From Isosphaera sp. (lineage in GTDB: Bacteria > Planctomycetota > Planctomycetia > Gemmatales > Gemmataceae), in contig PNKH01000080.1 in NCBI GenBank assembly GCA_013822345.1, positions 1 through 35,659 of the forward strand: 35,659 nucleotides of DNA, in the 5' to 3' direction. Numbering within the stretch: position 1 is the stretch's first letter; each line of letters begins with the position of its first letter. The translations under genes were made by a program, and so were the position numbers. A model generated the notes under the pieces. It searched no databases. It was not told the DNA's origin and saw only the letters and a list, made by a program, of their open reading frames with translations. Of this stretch, positions 1 through 9,366 are shown piece after piece.

Positions 1-134
1 GACTCGATGTCCATCGGCGAGCTGTCGAACCGGAAGAGTTCCCGCTCGTACTTGTTCTTCGGCGAGAGGGGCTGGGCAGGGAGTTGCGAGGCGGTGCTCA
101 GGAGGAAAGTCACGATGTATAGGTAGCGGCTCAT
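1..134 (-). CDS. Secreted protein, N-terminal part only (runs off the window)
   Basis: Reading leftward from the ATG at 134 gives MSRYLYIVTFLLSTASQLPAQ, a short positive start, a hydrophobic stretch and an Ala-Gln cleavage-like site, so a signal peptide is likely. The mature part begins PLSPKNKYEREL and is cut by the window edge after about 44 residues. The start overlaps the stop of the upstream HicB-like gene in an ATGA junction, so the two are probably translated together. I do not recognise the family. The signal peptide argues against this being the HicA toxin partner of the upstream gene. Confidence 0.6.
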   Translation of the reverse strand, partial: MSRYLYIVTFLLSTASQLPAQPLSPKNKYERELFRFDSSPMDIE

Positions 135-307
135 GAGTTCCTCCGTTCGGAGTCTGCCAGAGTCTGCGGCAGATCGAGGTACAGGTCCTTCAGGTGCTCG
201 AGCAGGTCGTCCAGGGTTTCGCCCTGGGTCCAGTAGTCGGGGTAGTCGTGTAGGTAACCGAGCCACCAGTCGCCGTCCTGCCAGTGGACGTACTTGACCG
301 TCTGCAT
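131..307 (-). CDS. HicB-like (UPF0150-type) small protein
   Basis: This 58-residue protein starts MQTVKYVHWQDGDWWLGYL and continues with a DYPDYWTQGETLDDLLEHLKDLYLD stretch broken here as strand-strand-helix. That is the compact ferredoxin-like HicB/UPF0150 fold: an aromatic-rich strand pair followed by a 'G-x-T-x-x-D-x-L-x-x-L' helix. HicB proteins are usually antitoxins that bind the small RNase HicA, but no HicA-like ORF is adjacent. It may be an orphan regulator or a planctomycete-specific relative. A longer reading frame upstream to position 400 exists, but the family homology begins at the internal Met at 307, so I chose that start. It sits about 110 nt downstream of the ribonucleotide reductase stop, after a strong terminator, so it may have its own promoter. 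Family assignment is fairly sure; the antitoxin role is inferred. Confidence 0.7.
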   Translation of the reverse strand: MQTVKYVHWQDGDWWLGYLHDYPDYWTQGETLDDLLEHLKDLYLDLPQTLADSERRNS

Positions 308-366
308 CGTCCGTGCTCCCCTCGCGGCACGCCAGAGATTGTACCCGATCGCCGTGAGCAACGAAA

Positions 367-389
367 GCGGCCGGGGTGAACCCGGCCGC
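367..389 (-). terminator. Rho-independent-like terminator after the ribonucleotide reductase gene
   Basis: A perfect 9-bp GC stem (GCGGCCGGG with CCCGGCCGC) closes a 5-nt loop. On the minus strand it is followed at once by TTTCGTT, a short T-rich tail. It lies 30 nt downstream of the reductase stop and in front of the HicB-like gene, the expected place for a terminator of the dcd/nrdJ unit. Confidence 0.65.
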
Positions 390-418
390 CCGCCCGTCAC
401 GCCACCGACCCGCGCCGG

Positions 419-3400
419 TCAGCTGCACCCGCTCGTCTCGCCGCAGGTGTCGCACTTCGCGCACGCCCCGCTCCGCACCAGCGTCATCGCCTGGCACACC
501 GGGCACGGGTCGCCCTCGTACCCCTTCAGCTTCGCCAGCCGGATCTTGTCCGCCTTCGACCCGGGCGCCGGCGCCGCCAACCCGCCCCGCGCCGGCAGCG
601 TCGCCGCCGACCCGTCCGACCCCTTCGCCTTCGCCACCGGGGTCGCTGGCGCCGGCGGCTTCGGCGCCTCCGCCACCCCCGGCCCCGGCTTCAGGTGCGA
701 CGACCGCGGCGGGGCCAGCGACGGCTTCCCGCCGTCCGCCGCCTTCGCCTCCACCGTCCGCGTGCTCACTACCTCCTCCGCCTCGAAGTCCGGGTCGTCG
801 TCCGGGTCGTGCTGGGCGTCCGCCCGCAGGTCCTCCGGGTTCACGTGCGCCAGGTCGTGACGCCCCAGGTACGTGATCGCCAGCTCCCGGAAGATGTAGT
901 CGATGATCGACGTCGACATCTTGATGTACGGGTTCCCCTGCACCACCCCGTTCGGCTCGAACCGGGTGAACAGGAACGCGTCGATGAACTCCTCCAGCGG
1001 CACCCCGTGCTGCAGCCCCAGGCTGACCGCGATCGCGAAGCAGTGCGTCATGCTCCGGAACGCCGCCCCCTCCTTGTGCATGTCGATGAAGATCTCCCCC
1101 AGCGTCCCGTCCTCGTACTCTCCCGTCCGGATGTACACCTTGTGGTTCCCGACCCGCGCCTTCTGCGTGTACCCGGCCCGCCGGTCCGGCAGCCGCCGCC
1201 GCCGGGCGATGTACCGGTGCACGATTTTCTCCGTGATCCGCTCCGCCACCCGCACCGCGTCCGGCCGCGGGGCCGCCGGGTCCGCGTCCGCCGTCACGCT
1301 CGCCAGCAGCGCCGCCTCCGGCGAGTCGGCGACCGAGTTCAGCGGCTGACTCAGCTTCGACCCGTCCCGGTACAGGGCGTTCGCCTTGGTCATCAGCTGC
1401 CACGACAAGAGGTACGCCTTCTTCACGTCCTCCACCGTCGCGTCGTGCGGCATGTTGATCGTCTTCGAGATCGCCCCGCTGATGAACGGCTGGGCGGCCG
1501 CCATCGTCCGGATGTGCGACTCCCACGACAGGAACCGCCGCCCGAGCTTGCCGCACTTGTTCGCGCAGTCGAACACCGCGTAGTGCTCCGGCTTCAGGTG
1601 CGGGGCGCCCTCGACGGTCATCGTGCCGCAGACGTACGTGCTCGCCTCGGCCACCTGCTGCCTGGTGAACCCGAGGTGGGCGAGGAGGTCGAACGCCGGG
1701 TCGTCGAGCTTGTCCGCCGGGACGCCGAGCGGCCCCTTCAGGAAGTCGTCGCCGAGCGTCCAGCGGTTGAACACGAACGTCAGCTCGAACGCCCCGGGCA
1801 GCTGCTCCTCGACCTTCTTCAAGGCCTCGTCGGTGAACCCCTTCGCCCGCAGGCTGCCGGGGTTGACGTGCGGGCAGCCGTGCAGGGTGGCGGCGCCACG
1901 GCAGTACCGGACGATGTCCTCGACCTGCCACGGGGCGTACCCGAGCCGGGCGAGGGCCGGCGGGACCGACTGGTTGATGATCTTGAAGTACCCGCCGCCG
2001 GCGAGCTTCTTGAACTTCACCAGGGCGAAGTCCGGCTCGATCCCGGTGGTGTCACAGTCCATCACCAACCCGATGGTGCCGGTCGGGGCGATCACCGTCA
2101 CCTGGGCGTTGCGGTACCCGTGCTTCTCGCCGAGCGCGAGCATCCGGTCGGACTCGCTCCGGGCGGCCGCGAGCAACTCCGGCGGGCAGTACCGGGCGTC
2201 GATCCCGACCGGGGTGACGGTCAGCCCCTCGTACTCGGCCGGGGCGGCGTTGTACGCGGCCCGGCGGTGGTTCCGGACCACCCGCAGCATCGCCTCGCGG
2301 TTCGCGTCGAACCGGGCGAACGGCCCGACCTCGGCGGCGATCTCGGCGCTGGTGGCGTACGCCCCGGCGTGCATGACCGCGGTGAGCGCCCCGCACTGCG
2401 CCCGGCCCTCGGCCGAGTCGTACGGGATCCCCTGGACCATCAGCAGGGCGCCGAGGTTGGCGTACCCGAGGCCGAGGGTGCGGAAGTCGTACGACTTCTG
2501 GGCGACCGGCCGGCTCGGGAACTGCGCCATCGCGACGCTGATCTCGAGGATCAACGTCCAGATGCGGACCGCGTGCTTGTATGCGTCAATGTCGAACTTG
2601 GCGGTCTCCGTGTTGTAGAACGTGAGGAGGTTGAGAGACGCGAGGTTACACGCCGTGTCGTCGAGGAAGGCGTACTCGCTGCAGTTATGGACGACGATCC
2701 CGTTCGCGCAGAAGTGGTGGGTGGCCGGCTCGGTGAGGTCGTACACCGGCTCGACGCCGAGGTACTCGAGGCTCTCGACCCGGTCCTCGAGCCGGTCGGC
2801 GTAGGTCGTCACCTCGCGGTTGAGCCGGGCGAGTTGCTCGCCCTTCGGGCTGCCGGGGACGAACCCGATCTCCCGCTCGAACACGACCCGCGACGACCGG
2901 CTGATCCGGAGGCTGTGGACCTGCCGGACCGGGTACTCCTTCACCCCGCCCTTGCCGTCCGGCAGCAGGGCCATCGTCTGCCCGGCCACCCGCCGGTCGA
3001 GGTACAGCTTCGCCTTGACGCCGAACGTGAGCAGCAGCAGTTGGGTCTGCCGGAGCAGTTCCGCGGACGTGCTGTCGAGAGAGACGTACTGCGACTTTTC
3101 GCCGTAGTTCGCCACCGTCCCGTCGGCGGTGAACAGCCCGCGGAGGACGCCCGCCAGGGAGGCCCGGTCGAGGCGGAACGCGTCGGCCGTGAACCGCTTG
3201 CCGGCGCTCCCCTCGTTCAGGACCGCGAACCGCTTCAGCACGTCCACCACGCACCGGCTGCCGGTCCCGACCCGGACCGTCGCCTGCGGGCTGGTGACGT
3301 GCGTCTCCCGCGCCCCCCGGCCGTCGGCCGCGAACTCGGCGCGGTAGGAGCGGATGTCCTCGTGCACCCGGGCGGCGACCGCCTGCTCTTCCGGGGCGAG

Positions 3401-6400
3401 GGTCACCACCGCCCCCTCCCGCTCGCCCATCAGGCAGCCGTCCCCGACCATCAGCCCCAGGTACTCGGCCAGCCGGGGGTCCAACTCGGCCGCCCCGTTC
3501 ACCGGGAGCGGCTCCCGACGGTCGGCGAACACCCCGCGGCCGAGGCGGACCACGTCGTCCTTGGTCAACTCGCACGCCGGCACGTCGCCGCGGTTCGCCG
3601 TCAGCACCCGGTGGTCGCCGGTCAGCTTGACCTCGTACCCGGCCCGGGTGCGGAGGCGGTACACCGGCTTCTCGCCAGTCCGGAACGCGGGCTCGATCGC
3701 GTGCAGTTCGCCGTCCGCCCCGACGACCGCCGTCCCGCGGTCGAGGAGTTGGTCGATCCGGACCAGCCCGTCGGCGGTCGCGACCAGGGTGTCGCCGGTG
3801 ACGCACGGGTTCGTCGCGTTGATCCGGCCGTCGGCCGGGCAGGTGTGCCACTCGTTGAAGGTGGTGTCGAACTGCACCCCGGGGTCGGCGCAGCTCCACG
3901 CCGCGAACGCGACCTGGTCCCACAGGTCGCGGGCCTTCAGCGTCTTCTTCGGCTTCGGCGCCCGGCCCTCCTTCTTCGCCCGCCGCAACTCCGTCCGCCA
4001 GTACAGGTGCCACGGCCCGTTCGCCTCGACCGCCGCCATGAACCCGTTCGTGATCCGCACCGAGTTGTTGCTGTTCTGCCCCGAGACGGTGGCGTACGCC
4101 TTCGAGTTCCAGTCGGTGTCGTACTCCTCCACCTCGAGGTGGGTGAACCCCTGGCGGGCGAGCTGCAGCACCCGGGCGATGTAGTTCTCCGGGATCAGCG
4201 CCGCCCGGGCGTCGAGGACGCCCTTGCGGAGGTTCGCGTTCCGGGCCGGGTCGTACCGCTCGTCCGCGTTCGGGTGCGTCTGGATGGCGCGGAGGATGGC
4301 GTTCAGGTGGCGGTTCATCAGCCGCGACCCGGCCACCAACTCGGCCACCTTCTGCTCCTCGGCCACCTTCCAGTTGACGAACTCCTCGATGTCGGGGTGG
4401 TCGAGGTCGAGCACGACCATCTTCGCGGCCCTCCGCGTGGTCCCCCCACTCTTGATTGCTCCGGCAGCCCGATCACCAACCTTTAAAAAGCTCATCAGCC
4501 CGGACGACTTCCCACCCCCGGACAGCGGCTCCCCCTCCCCGCGCACCGCGGAGAAGTTGCTCCCGGTGTTGTGGATCGCGACCAGCCCCGTCTCCCCGGC
4601 CAGGTAGTTCGAGTGGGTGGCGACGGTGAGGTCGTAGAAGTCCGGGTTGTCGCGGCACGGCTCGACCGAGGTGACGAACGCGGCCGACCGGGCGACCCGG
4701 GCCAGCCGCTCCGCCGCCAGGTCGTTCCGGCCGAGCAGCCCGATCGCACGCTCCAGCTTCTTCGGGTTGATCACCCCCTCGTACTTCAGCCGCCCCAGGT
4801 GGAGGGTCTCACCCCCGACCCGCACCTTCAGCCAGTCGGCCGCCGGCCGGTCCCCGCCGAACAGGTCCCCGGCCAACCCGTCCGAGAGCGGCAGGCAGAA
4901 CTTCCGCTCGTGGGCGGACGGGGCGTAGTCGAGCAGCCGCTGCCGCCGGCCGGGGTGGACCACCCGGGCGGCCAACTCCTCCCGCGCCGCCCGGGCGGCA
5001 CTCCGGTGCAGGACCGTGACCTTGAACGTCGAGGCGTCGGGGGTGACCCCGCCCCCGAGGTTGTACAGGGACGCCAGGGTCGCCACGTCCTCGGCGAACG
5101 CCCGGGTGGCGGTCGCGTACATCGCCTTCCCGTCCCGCACCCACCCGTCCGAATCCACCAGCCCGGCCAGGAACGCGACCGCCAGCTCCCGCCCGCCCTC
5201 CCACAGGAAGTCGGGCATCGCCAGCGAGAACGTCTTCGGCCCCACGTCGAACAGGGCGGCGAAGAACCCGGTCACCCCGCGGCCGGTGAAGCACAGGTGC
5301 TTCCCCTTCGACCCGCGGCCGTCCGCCCGGATCGAAGCGGCCTCCCCGAACACCCGGGCGACGATCTCCTGCACCCGCCGGAGGACGGGCTCCGTCTCGT
5401 CGTGGAACCGCAGGCGGAGGCCGGCGTACTCGTAGGTCGTGCCGTACTTGTTGGTGGTCCGCTGCCGGCAGTTGCCCAGGCTGCCGTCGCCGAGGAAGTA
5501 CCCGACCAGCCAGGCCAGGTCGGGGTCGACCCGGACCTCGCGCGGCTCCTCCCGGCCGACGTACTCGGTCGCGTACCGGACCACGGCGTCCTTCACCGGC
5601 AGGCTGGCCGGGGCCGTCTCGTTCGGCCCGAGGACGGTGTCCCCGCGGGCCAGCTGGTCGGCCCGCCGCTCCACCACCCGCTCGCCGTCCCACACCAGGA
5701 ACGGGTGCCACGCGGACACCACCGCCTTCGCCCCGGTGTCGAACCGGACGACCAGCTTGTCCTCCGCCGGGACCTGGTAGTCCCAGACCCGCTCGATCGT
5801 GTCGAGCTGGTACACGGCCGACTCGGGGTCGACCGACAGGGTGCGGAGGTTCAGGTCCGACACGTCGATGTACCGGCCGGAACCGTCGAAGTCGTGGACC
5901 GGGCGGCCGGCGTCGCGGTACCGGGCGAACAGGTCGCGGATGCGGACGAAGCCCTCGCCCTCGACGTACACCCGGGAGTCGCCGGAGGTGCACCCGCTGC
6001 CGTACTTGAAGATGCGGGCCTCGCGGACCCACAGGTCCATCACCCCGCCGTCGTTCACCAGGTCGTCCCGAACCGCCTGGATGAAGCACGCGTGAGGGGC
6101 CGGGCGCTCGTAGGCCGACGTCGAGCGCTCCAGCTGGCCCGTCGCCGGGTCGACGTAGGAGTGCCCCTGCGGCGGGCCACCGATCCCGTACGCCCAGTGC
6201 AGCCCGGTGTTGAACCACTGCGGCGAGTTCGGGGCCGCCATCTGGGCGGCCAGCATGTGACACGTCTCGTCGTAGAACGCCCGGGCGTCCCGCTCCGAGG
6301 AGAAGTAGCCGCCTTTCCACCCCCAGTACGCCCAGCACCCGGCCAGCCGGTGGAACACCTGGCGGGAGTCCGTCTCGCCCCCGGTCGGCGTCTCGGCCGA

Positions 6401-6661
6401 CGCCGCCGCCCCGCGCTGCAGCCACCCCGGCACCCCGTCCTCCGGCACCCGCACCAGCGCCTTCGGCACCCCCGCCCGGCGGAAGTACTTCTGCGCCAGG
6501 ATGTCGACCGCCACCTGCGACCACCCGTCCGGCACCATCACGTCCTTCATCTCGAAGACGACCGAGCCGTTCGGGTTCCGGATGACGGACGTCCGCGGGG
6601 CGAACGTCAGGCCGGCGAACGGGTCTTGCCCTTCGCGGGTGAACCGGCGGGTGATCTGCAT
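419..6661 (-). CDS. nrdJ: Vitamin B12-dependent (class II) ribonucleotide reductase precursor with two inteins
   Basis: This enzyme reduces ribonucleotides to deoxyribonucleotides using adenosylcobalamin. The precursor has 2,080 residues; removing inteins at 224-698 and 953-1326 leaves about 1,231. Host landmarks: the N-terminal redox Cys in PHACFIQAV (C192), the Gly-rich [17 protein letters not shown] loop, the N-x-C-x-E active-site triad NPCSE (thiyl-radical Cys 1327), the partner Cys in [11 protein letters not shown] (C1338), the [20 protein letters not shown] segment and a C-terminal Cys cluster (CPVCQ, CAKC, CGETSGC) that regenerates the active site. Extra upstream codons to 6730 are possible, but homology starts [15 protein letters not shown] at 6661. 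No cobalamin riboswitch is evident in the 123-nt gap to dcd. dcd lies directly upstream in the same direction, consistent with a deoxynucleotide supply unit. No frameshift is seen, and both inteins keep their splice residues. Confidence 0.95.
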   Translation of the reverse strand: MQITRRFTREGQDPFAGLTFAPRTSVIRNPNGSVVFEMKDVMVPDGWSQVAVDILAQKYFRRAGVPKALVRVPEDGVPGWLQRGAAASAETPTGGETDSRQVFHRLAGCWAYWGWKGGYFSSERDARAFYDETCHMLAAQMAAPNSPQWFNTGLHWAYGIGGPPQGHSYVDPATGQLERSTSAYERPAPHACFIQAVRDDLVNDGGVMDLWVREARIFKYGSGCTSGDSRVYVEGEGFVRIRDLFARYRDAGRPVHDFDGSGRYIDVSDLNLRTLSVDPESAVYQLDTIERVWDYQVPAEDKLVVRFDTGAKAVVSAWHPFLVWDGERVVERRADQLARGDTVLGPNETAPASLPVKDAVVRYATEYVGREEPREVRVDPDLAWLVGYFLGDGSLGNCRQRTTNKYGTTYEYAGLRLRFHDETEPVLRRVQEIVARVFGEAASIRADGRGSKGKHLCFTGRGVTGFFAALFDVGPKTFSLAMPDFLWEGGRELAVAFLAGLVDSDGWVRDGKAMYATATRAFAEDVATLASLYNLGGGVTPDASTFKVTVLHRSAARAAREELAARVVHPGRRQRLLDYAPSAHERKFCLPLSDGLAGDLFGGDRPAADWLKVRVGGETLHLGRLKYEGVINPKKLERAIGLLGRNDLAAERLARVARSAAFVTSVEPCRDNPDFYDLTVATHSNYLAGETGLVAIHNTGSNFSAVRGEGEPLSGGGKSSGLMSFLKVGDRAAGAIKSGGTTRRAAKMVVLDLDHPDIEEFVNWKVAEEQKVAELVAGSRLMNRHLNAILRAIQTHPNADERYDPARNANLRKGVLDARAALIPENYIARVLQLARQGFTHLEVEEYDTDWNSKAYATVSGQNSNNSVRITNGFMAAVEANGPWHLYWRTELRRAKKEGRAPKPKKTLKARDLWDQVAFAAWSCADPGVQFDTTFNEWHTCPADGRINATNPCVTGDTLVATADGLVRIDQLLDRGTAVVGADGELHAIEPAFRTGEKPVYRLRTRAGYEVKLTGDHRVLTANRGDVPACELTKDDVVRLGRGVFADRREPLPVNGAAELDPRLAEYLGLMVGDGCLMGEREGAVVTLAPEEQAVAARVHEDIRSYRAEFAADGRGARETHVTSPQATVRVGTGSRCVVDVLKRFAVLNEGSAGKRFTADAFRLDRASLAGVLRGLFTADGTVANYGEKSQYVSLDSTSAELLRQTQLLLLTFGVKAKLYLDRRVAGQTMALLPDGKGGVKEYPVRQVHSLRISRSSRVVFEREIGFVPGSPKGEQLARLNREVTTYADRLEDRVESLEYLGVEPVYDLTEPATHHFCANGIVVHNCSEYAFLDDTACNLASLNLLTFYNTETAKFDIDAYKHAVRIWTLILEISVAMAQFPSRPVAQKSYDFRTLGLGYANLGALLMVQGIPYDSAEGRAQCGALTAVMHAGAYATSAEIAAEVGPFARFDANREAMLRVVRNHRRAAYNAAPAEYEGLTVTPVGIDARYCPPELLAAARSESDRMLALGEKHGYRNAQVTVIAPTGTIGLVMDCDTTGIEPDFALVKFKKLAGGGYFKIINQSVPPALARLGYAPWQVEDIVRYCRGAATLHGCPHVNPGSLRAKGFTDEALKKVEEQLPGAFELTFVFNRWTLGDDFLKGPLGVPADKLDDPAFDLLAHLGFTRQQVAEASTYVCGTMTVEGAPHLKPEHYAVFDCANKCGKLGRRFLSWESHIRTMAAAQPFISGAISKTINMPHDATVEDVKKAYLLSWQLMTKANALYRDGSKLSQPLNSVADSPEAALLASVTADADPAAPRPDAVRVAERITEKIVHRYIARRRRLPDRRAGYTQKARVGNHKVYIRTGEYEDGTLGEIFIDMHKEGAAFRSMTHCFAIAVSLGLQHGVPLEEFIDAFLFTRFEPNGVVQGNPYIKMSTSIIDYIFRELAITYLGRHDLAHVNPEDLRADAQHDPDDDPDFEAEEVVSTRTVEAKAADGGKPSLAPPRSSHLKPGPGVAEAPKPPAPATPVAKAKGSDGSAATLPARGGLAAPAPGSKADKIRLAKLKGYEGDPCPVCQAMTLVRSGACAKCDTCGETSGCS
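2684..3805 (-). other. Intein 2 of NrdJ, with LAGLIDADG endonuclease (374 aa)
   Basis: It begins [14 protein letters not shown] after host NATNP and ends GIVVHN before host CSEYAF. The block-B-like motif KLTGDHRVL and the end blocks [12 protein letters not shown] and IVVHN are clear. DOD motifs are [14 protein letters not shown] and [12 protein letters not shown]. The +1 residue used for splicing is the catalytic thiyl-radical Cys of the reductase, so the host enzyme cannot be active until this intein leaves. It is shorter than intein 1 and differs throughout, so the two were probably acquired separately. Confidence 0.92.
4568..5992 (-). other. Intein 1 of NrdJ, with LAGLIDADG endonuclease (475 aa)
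   Basis: It interrupts the host between KYGSG and TGSNFSAV. The first residue is Cys (CTSGDSRVY), the block-B-like motif SAWHPFLV has Ser-x-x-His instead of the commoner Thr-x-x-His, and the end is VAIHN followed by a Thr +1 nucleophile. The two DOD endonuclease motifs are [14 protein letters not shown] and [14 protein letters not shown], each with its acidic residue intact. The segment is in frame and has every residue expected for protein splicing, so it is probably active for splicing and possibly for homing. Boundaries are set by exact restoration of the conserved host sequence. Confidence 0.92.
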
Positions 6662-6784
6662 GGCGAGGTCCGGAGTTAGCGCGCGGGCGGGCCGGGGCGG
6701 ACAGTCCCCGACACCGATACGAGCGTACACGATATCTGAGTAAATGTACAGACCGGGAGTCGGTCGCGGTCCGGGGCGGCAACC

Positions 6785-7366
6785 CTAAGTGTTGCCGCGC
6801 GGCGGCGGGTCGGTCGGGGAGCCGGGCACGAACGGCAGGGTCAGTCCGGGCTGGTCCTGGTACTTTCCCTTCTTGTCGGCGTAACTGGTGCGGCAGACCT
6901 GTTCGGCCCGGAGGAAGATGATCTGGGCGATCCCCTCGCCGGAGTAGATCCTGGCCGGCAGCGGGGTGGTGTTCGAGATCTCGATGGTGACGCGGCCGCG
7001 CCACTCCGGCTCCAAAGGCGTTACATTCACGATGATCCCGCACCGGGCGTACGTGCTCTTTCCGACGCAGACGCACAGCACGTCCCGCGGCACCACCAGG
7101 TACTCGACCGTCTCGGCCAGGGCGAAGCTGTTCGGCGGGATGATGCAGAAGTCGGCGTCCACGTCCACGAACGACTTCGGGTCGAACGCCTTCGGGTCGA
7201 CCGTGCTCCCCCACACGTTGGTGAACACCTTGTACCGGCGGTCCACCCGCACGTCGTACCCGTAACTCGTCACCCCGTACGAGATCACCCCCGGGCGGTG
7301 CTGGCCCTCCGCGAACGGCTCGATCCGCACGTCCCGCGCGATCATCCAGTCCGGCAGAACGCCCAT
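6785..7366 (-). CDS. dcd: dCTP deaminase
   Basis: Converts dCTP to dUTP, feeding dTMP synthesis. The 193-residue length fits the family. Conserved blocks are [52 protein letters not shown] and [12 protein letters not shown]; the Glu in the last block is the catalytic residue in characterised homologues. The closest resemblance I recall is to the proteobacterial form. The start at 7366 has AGGAGG (7376-7381, complement) nine bases upstream; the open frame extends further but without homology. It precedes nrdJ by 123 nt on the same strand and is divergent from the EVE-domain gene. Whether it is mono-functional or also hydrolyses dUTP cannot be decided from the sequence. Confidence 0.94.
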   Translation of the reverse strand: MGVLPDWMIARDVRIEPFAEGQHRPGVISYGVTSYGYDVRVDRRYKVFTNVWGSTVDPKAFDPKSFVDVDADFCIIPPNSFALAETVEYLVVPRDVLCVCVGKSTYARCGIIVNVTPLEPEWRGRVTIEISNTTPLPARIYSGEGIAQIIFLRAEQVCRTSYADKKGKYQDQPGLTLPFVPGSPTDPPPRGNT

Positions 7367-7538
7367 GACCCCTCGCCTCCTGCGGCCGCCCCGGTCCGCG
7401 AAGAACATCGACCGCGGTCGGCGCCCGGCTTGACCGCCCGGCCCCGCCGACCGCCCGCCGCCGAACGACCTTGCGATCCGGGCGACGCATCCACTACAAC
7501 CGGCCGCAGGAACCGTGCCGACCCCGGAGGCCCGACCG

Positions 7539-7943
7539 ATGGCGCTGTGGCTGGTCAAGGAGGAACCCGGGGCGTACAGTTTCGCCGACCTGGAGCGCGA
7601 CGGCTCGACCACCTGGTCCGGGGTGACCAACGCCCTCGCCCAGAAGCACCTCCGGGCGGTCAAGGCCGGCGACCGGCTGTTCTTCTACCACACCGGGGAC
7701 GAAAAGGCGATCGTCGGGGTCATGCGGGCCACCGCCGACGCCGCCCCGGACCCGGCCGACCCCGCCGGCAAACTCTTCGCCGTCGCCGTCGCGCCGGTCC
7801 GCCGGCTGGCGAAGCCGGTGACCCTGGCGGCGGTCAAGGCGGACCCGGCGTTCGCGAACTGGGAGTTGGTCCGGATCGCCCGGCTGTCGGTGATGCCGGT
7901 GCCGGAGGAGCTGTGGGCGAAGGTCGAGGAGATGGGAAAGTAG
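7539..7943 (+). CDS. EVE domain-containing protein
   Basis: A 134-residue single-domain protein starting [22 protein letters not shown], the standard opening of the EVE/thymocyte-nuclear-protein-1 family. Further motifs are [23 protein letters not shown] split around the first helix, and [21 protein letters not shown] is a PUA-like fold; characterised members bind modified bases, especially 5-methylcytosine derivatives, through a hydrophobic pocket. A GTG at 7515 could start the frame, but GGAGG at 7526-7530 is ideally placed for the ATG at 7539 and homology starts there. It is divergent from dcd with about 170 nt between, and a 26-bp inverted repeat follows its stop. A role in nucleic-acid modification or phage response is possible but not shown. 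Confidence 0.9.
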   Translation: MALWLVKEEPGAYSFADLERDGSTTWSGVTNALAQKHLRAVKAGDRLFFYHTGDEKAIVGVMRATADAAPDPADPAGKLFAVAVAPVRRLAKPVTLAAVKADPAFANWELVRIARLSVMPVPEELWAKVEEMGK

Positions 7944-7958
7944 GTAGCACTTCAGGTT

Positions 7959-8019
7959 GGTGGGGCAGGCATTCCTGCCTGCCGAGCGCGACCCGGCAGG
8001 CAGGAATGCCTGCCCCACC
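7959..8019. repeat. Long inverted repeat A (26-bp arms, 9-nt loop)
   Basis: Arms 7959-7984 and 7994-8019 are perfectly complementary and contain GGGGCAGGCATTCCTGCC. The repeat sits 15 nt after the EVE stop and could end transcription from that side. The sequence type resembles dispersed planctomycete palindromes whose chance translation reads 'AGRNACPT' or 'HSCLP'; that association is from memory. Confidence 0.85.
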
Positions 8020-8054
8020 GAACCGAGACGAACCGAGACATTGCCAGAACGCGA

Positions 8055-8084
8055 GAAGGCCCGCGGATCGCTCCGCGGGCCTTC
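8055..8084 (-). terminator. Strong GC hairpin ending a small minus-strand transcript
   Basis: A perfect 13-bp stem (GAAGGCCCGCGGA with TCCGCGGGCCTTC) closes a 4-nt loop. On the minus strand it lies about 75 nt after the stop of the 14-codon ORF at 8161-8205 and no other minus-strand gene is near, so it most simply ends that unit. The tail after it (TCGCGTTCT) is only weakly T-rich. As a palindrome it could also act on the plus strand. Confidence 0.55.
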
Positions 8085-8320
8085 CGGTGGGTCGCGGGGA
8101 GATACGCCCCGTGACCCGAATGCGGGCGGCCGGCTTCACGGACCACCCGAAACGCGGCCGTCAAACCAGCCGGCCCTCGGAATCCTGGTAACAACTGTCT
8201 GGCACAGGACCACCTCCTTTCAGCGAAGCCACACCTCGGGCCGCCCCTTACCAGGGGGACGGCCGTCGGCCTTCAGCCCGTCGTGCCTCGGATGCACGAC
8301 CCGATCCGACGGTCACATCA
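8085..8320 (-). ncRNA. Candidate structured leader RNA with embedded 14-codon ORF
   Basis: The minus strand holds, in order, a hairpin GTCGTGC/GCACGAC (8294-8300 with 8280-8286), a hairpin GGCCG-CCCC/GGGG-CGGCC (about 8264-8239), a GCTTCGC loop, an extended Shine-Dalgarno sequence (8221-8207), a tiny ORF and finally the 13-bp terminator hairpin. No larger gene on either strand explains this order. The transcript start is unknown; the upper limit given is where the hairpins begin. It could be a peptide-coding mRNA, an attenuator-like regulatory RNA or a relic. No match to a known RNA family is claimed. Confidence 0.35.
8161..8205 (-). CDS. Possible 14-residue peptide behind an extreme ribosome binding site
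   Basis: GTG at 8205 opens a frame reading (M)PDSCYQDSEGRLV and stopping at TGA (8161-8163). GAAAGGAGGTGGTCC at 8221-8207 is complementary, with one G-U pair, to 15 bases of the usual 16S rRNA 3' end, and its AGGAGG core is seven bases from the GTG, the ideal spacing. Such a long match is rare by chance and points to real ribosome loading. The peptide is not one I recognise and has no run of a single amino acid as in classic attenuator leaders. Confidence 0.35.
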   Translation of the reverse strand: MPDSCYQDSEGRLV

Positions 8321-8348
8321 TAGCCGCCGGCGGGGCGGCAATCCAGAC

Positions 8349-8449
8349 CCGGCGAACCGCGGCCGTCAGGGAGCGGGTGTTCCGGCGCCCCACGACCGTC
8401 AACACCCGCTCGAATCCACACCCGCTCCCTGACGGCCGCGGTTCGCCGG
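8349..8449. repeat. Long inverted repeat B (32-bp arms, 37-nt loop) with a competing inner arm
   Basis: Arms 8349-8380 and 8418-8449 are perfectly complementary and include GCGGCCGTCAGGGAGCGGGTG. The loop carries a third segment, AACACCCGCTC at 8401-8411, able to pair with 8371-8381, so two alternative folds exist. The repeat lies between the minus-strand small RNA unit and the plus-strand gene at 8554. Its translations (-LPDGRGS-, TAAVRERV) are of a kind I recall as common in Gemmata-group genomes. Confidence 0.85.
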
Positions 8450-8553
8450 CCGGGGTTCCGGAACTTCGCCCCGCCGTCAACGCCCGCCGGCATACGATGG
8501 TTGTGTCCCCGGGCGGCACGCCCCGTCCCCCGCAACCCGACAGGACCACCCGT

Positions 8554-9366
8554 ATGCTCTACTCCCTCGCGCTCGCCGCCCTCGCCGCCGCCCCGGCCCA
8601 GGGCGGGGAGCTGAAGCTGACGAACGTCCGGATGACGGTCGGCGAGCTCGGGCCGCCGCGGCCGTCCGCCAAGCTCCTCCCCGGGGACGTGCTGTTCATC
8701 GCCTACGACATCACCGGGCTGGCCATCGACCCGGACGGGACGGCCAAGTACCAGATGGCGATGGAGGTCCAGGACGCGGCCGGCAAGGCGATCTTCAAGC
8801 AGGACCCGCGCGACCTGACCGACCTCGTCCCGCTGCGGGGGAACACCGTCCCGGCCCGGGCGTTCATCACCATCGGGCTCGACCAGGACCCCGGGGCGTA
8901 CACCTGCCGGATCACCGTCACCGACCCGAAGACCAAGGGGAAGGACACCCTGGCGGTCAAGTTCGATGTCCAGAAGCGGGACTTCGGGATCGTCGCCGTG
9001 TTCGCCACCCACGACGTGATCGGCGCCTTCCCGGCCCCGACCACCGGGGTGGTCGGGCAGACCGTCTTCCTCCAGTTCAGCGTCGCCAGCTTCCAGCGGG
9101 ACCCGAAGACCAAGCAGCCGAACGTGTACTTCGAGTTCCAGGTGCTCGACGAGAAGGGGAACCCGCTCCTGGGCAAGCCGCGGGACCACATCCAGGACGA
9201 CAAGTCGGTGGACAAGGTGGCCGAGACGGAGGGGGCGTTCGCGATGCGGTTCCCGATCTTCATGAGCCGGCCCGGGAAGTTCACCGCCCGGGTCACCGCC
9301 ACCGACCGGGTGGCCAACAAGAAGTCGACCTACGACCTGCCGATCACCGTCCTGCCGGCGAACTGA
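8554..9366 (+). CDS. Secreted protein of unknown function
   Basis: A 270-residue protein beginning MLYSLALAALAAAPAQGGE, a clean signal peptide probably cut near Gly17-Gly18. The rest is rich in beta-strand patterns: one block with YQMAMEVQDAAGKAIF and LDQDPGAYTCRITVTDP, a second with VYFEFQVLDEKGNPLL and RPGKFTARVTATDRVANKK. Two Ig-like or Greek-key beta-sandwich domains of about 110 residues each are likely. The open frame runs far upstream through the palindrome, but the ATG at 8554 is where the signal peptide begins. A 41-bp palindrome follows the stop by one base. I cannot name the family; an extracytoplasmic binding or scaffold role is a guess from the fold pattern. Confidence 0.85.
   Translation: MLYSLALAALAAAPAQGGELKLTNVRMTVGELGPPRPSAKLLPGDVLFIAYDITGLAIDPDGTAKYQMAMEVQDAAGKAIFKQDPRDLTDLVPLRGNTVPARAFITIGLDQDPGAYTCRITVTDPKTKGKDTLAVKFDVQKRDFGIVAVFATHDVIGAFPAPTTGVVGQTVFLQFSVASFQRDPKTKQPNVYFEFQVLDEKGNPLLGKPRDHIQDDKSVDKVAETEGAFAMRFPIFMSRPGKFTARVTATDRVANKKSTYDLPITVLPAN

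Noticed and set aside
131-307. Complete HicAB toxin-antitoxin pair
   Set aside because: Neither neighbour looks like HicA; the downstream gene has a signal peptide and the upstream one is nrdJ.
695-4486. A 1,263-residue plus-strand open frame opposite the reductase gene
   Set aside because: Arg/Pro/Val-rich shadow of a minus-strand gene in high-GC DNA, with no recognisable domain.
6662-6784. Cobalamin riboswitch before the B12-dependent reductase
   Set aside because: The 123-nt gap is too short and I see no B12-box-like conserved core.
8207-8221. Remnant of the 16S rRNA 3' end on the plus strand
   Set aside because: Only the last 15 bases resemble 16S; the sequence before them does not match helix 45, while the minus-strand reading as a ribosome binding site has a start codon at the right distance.
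7957-8553. Upstream extension of the secreted protein at 8554
   Set aside because: It reads through two palindromes and the small RNA unit; the signal peptide begins at 8554.
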